A stretch of DNA of 6,364 nucleotides from Armatimonadota bacterium (GTDB lineage: Bacteria > Armatimonadota > Hebobacteria > CAIYQO01). A model generated the notes under the pieces. The model saw only the letters and a list, made by a program, of their open reading frames with translations, did no database searches and was not told the origin of the DNA. This document shows, piece by piece, positions 5,742-6,364 of the stretch. The position numbers and the translations under genes are program-made. Location of the stretch: the NCBI GenBank assembly GCA_022708765.1, contig JAKIYB010000274.1, forward strand, positions 1 through 6,364, written 5' to 3'. Every line of letters starts with the position of its first letter. Positions within the stretch are counted from its first letter, which is position 1.

Positions 5742-6364
5742 TCAGAACTTCGCTTTAATCCGCGCCACCGCTTCCGCGATGCGCGTTTCCACGTCTGTCG
5801 CCGGCAGCGTCAAGGCGAAACGGACGAAGCCCTCGCCGTGGGCGCCGTAGGCGGAGCCGGGTGTCGCCAGGATGCCGCAGTCCTGCAGCAGCTTCATCGC
5901 GCAGTCGGACGCGCTCATGCCGTTCGGTGTCGGCGCCCAGACATAGAAGGCGCCTTTCGGCTTCTCCACCTGCCAGCCGGCGGCGTTGAGGCCGTCCACC
6001 AGCAGGTCGCGGCGGCGGCGGTACATCGCGCGCAGGTCGGTGAAGTAGGCGGTGGTGTCGGTGGTCAGCGCCACGGTGGCCGCTTCCTGGATGGCCAGGA
6101 AGGCGCCGGAATCCAGGTTGCTCTTCAGCTTGTTCAGCGCCGCCAGCGCGTCGGGATTGCCGCACGCCCAGCCGATGCGCCAGCCGGTCATGTTGAACGG
6201 CTTGCTGAAGGAGTGGAACTCGATGCAGACGTCCTTCGCGCCCGGCACCTGCAGCATCGCCGGCGGCACGCAGTCGTCCTCGTAATAGATTTCCGAGTAG
6301 GCCAGGTCCATGCAGATGAGGATGTCGTGCTTCTTCGCGAATGCTACCGCTTCCGCCATGAAGT
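5742..6364 (-). CDS. dapL: LL-diaminopimelate aminotransferase (C-terminal part)
   Basis: Partial gene: about 207 codons up to the TGA at 5742-5744; the N-terminal half lies beyond the right edge. The Met encoded at 6357-6359 is internal, because the frame continues upstream and family members continue through this point. Counting from that Met, the fold-type I PLP aminotransferase features are DLAYSEI (18-24), the PLP lysine Lys53 in SFSKPFNMTGWRIG (50-63), and Arg180 in GFVRFAL, the usual carboxylate-binding arginine. The string VPGAKDVCIEFHS before the lysine resembles DapL, which converts tetrahydrodipicolinate directly to LL-2,6-diaminopimelate with glutamate as amino donor, for lysine and peptidoglycan. 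An aspartate/alanine-type aminotransferase of the same family is the main alternative, and the missing half would help decide. It is transcribed toward purD. Confidence 0.85.
   Translation of the reverse strand, partial: FMAEAVAFAKKHDILICMDLAYSEIYYEDDCVPPAMLQVPGAKDVCIEFHSFSKPFNMTGWRIGWACGNPDALAALNKLKSNLDSGAFLAIQEAATVALTTDTTAYFTDLRAMYRRRRDLLVDGLNAAGWQVEKPKGAFYVWAPTPNGMSASDCAMKLLQDCGILATPGSAYGAHGEGFVRFALTLPATDVETRIAEAVARIKAKF

Overview
This is a GC-rich bacterial window with six protein-coding genes, two of them cut by the window edges. Five genes are on the minus strand and one (the SLH-domain protein) is on the plus strand. The SLH protein points to a bacterium with an S-layer-type envelope. 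Together with a dapL-type aminotransferase and a cytosolic-looking sulfatase, this would fit Armatimonadota, Chloroflexota or a similar deep-branching group, but the sequence seen here does not settle the phylum.

Layout from left to right: the first 193 codons of larC (nickel-pincer-cofactor nickel insertase) run off the left edge. A 173-nt gap follows, holding a short hexanucleotide tandem repeat and a long near-perfect hairpin. Next come a type I sulfatase (minus) and a 206-nt divergent promoter region. A short secreted SLH protein (plus) follows, whose stop codon overlaps the stop codon of the convergent prephenate dehydrogenase gene tyrA (minus). A 253-nt gap then carries a large nested inverted repeat. 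It is followed by purD (minus), a 189-nt gap with a second kind of palindromic repeat, and the C-terminal 207 codons of an LL-diaminopimelate aminotransferase (dapL, minus), whose N-terminus lies beyond the right edge.

Functionally this is mostly housekeeping metabolism: lysine/cell-wall diaminopimelate (dapL), purine synthesis (purD) and tyrosine synthesis (tyrA), all in the same direction. The large gaps and palindromes between these three make a single tight operon uncertain. The SLH protein, sulfatase and LarC form a loosely associated second block. No CRISPR array, tRNA, rRNA, transposase gene or defence system is visible.

The most notable content is non-coding. Three different long palindromic elements sit in the three gaps between co-directional genes, and none sits in the divergent or convergent junction. 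Two of them share a design that resembles REP-type palindromes mobilised by Y1/RAYT transposases. I see no convincing new protein system in this window.
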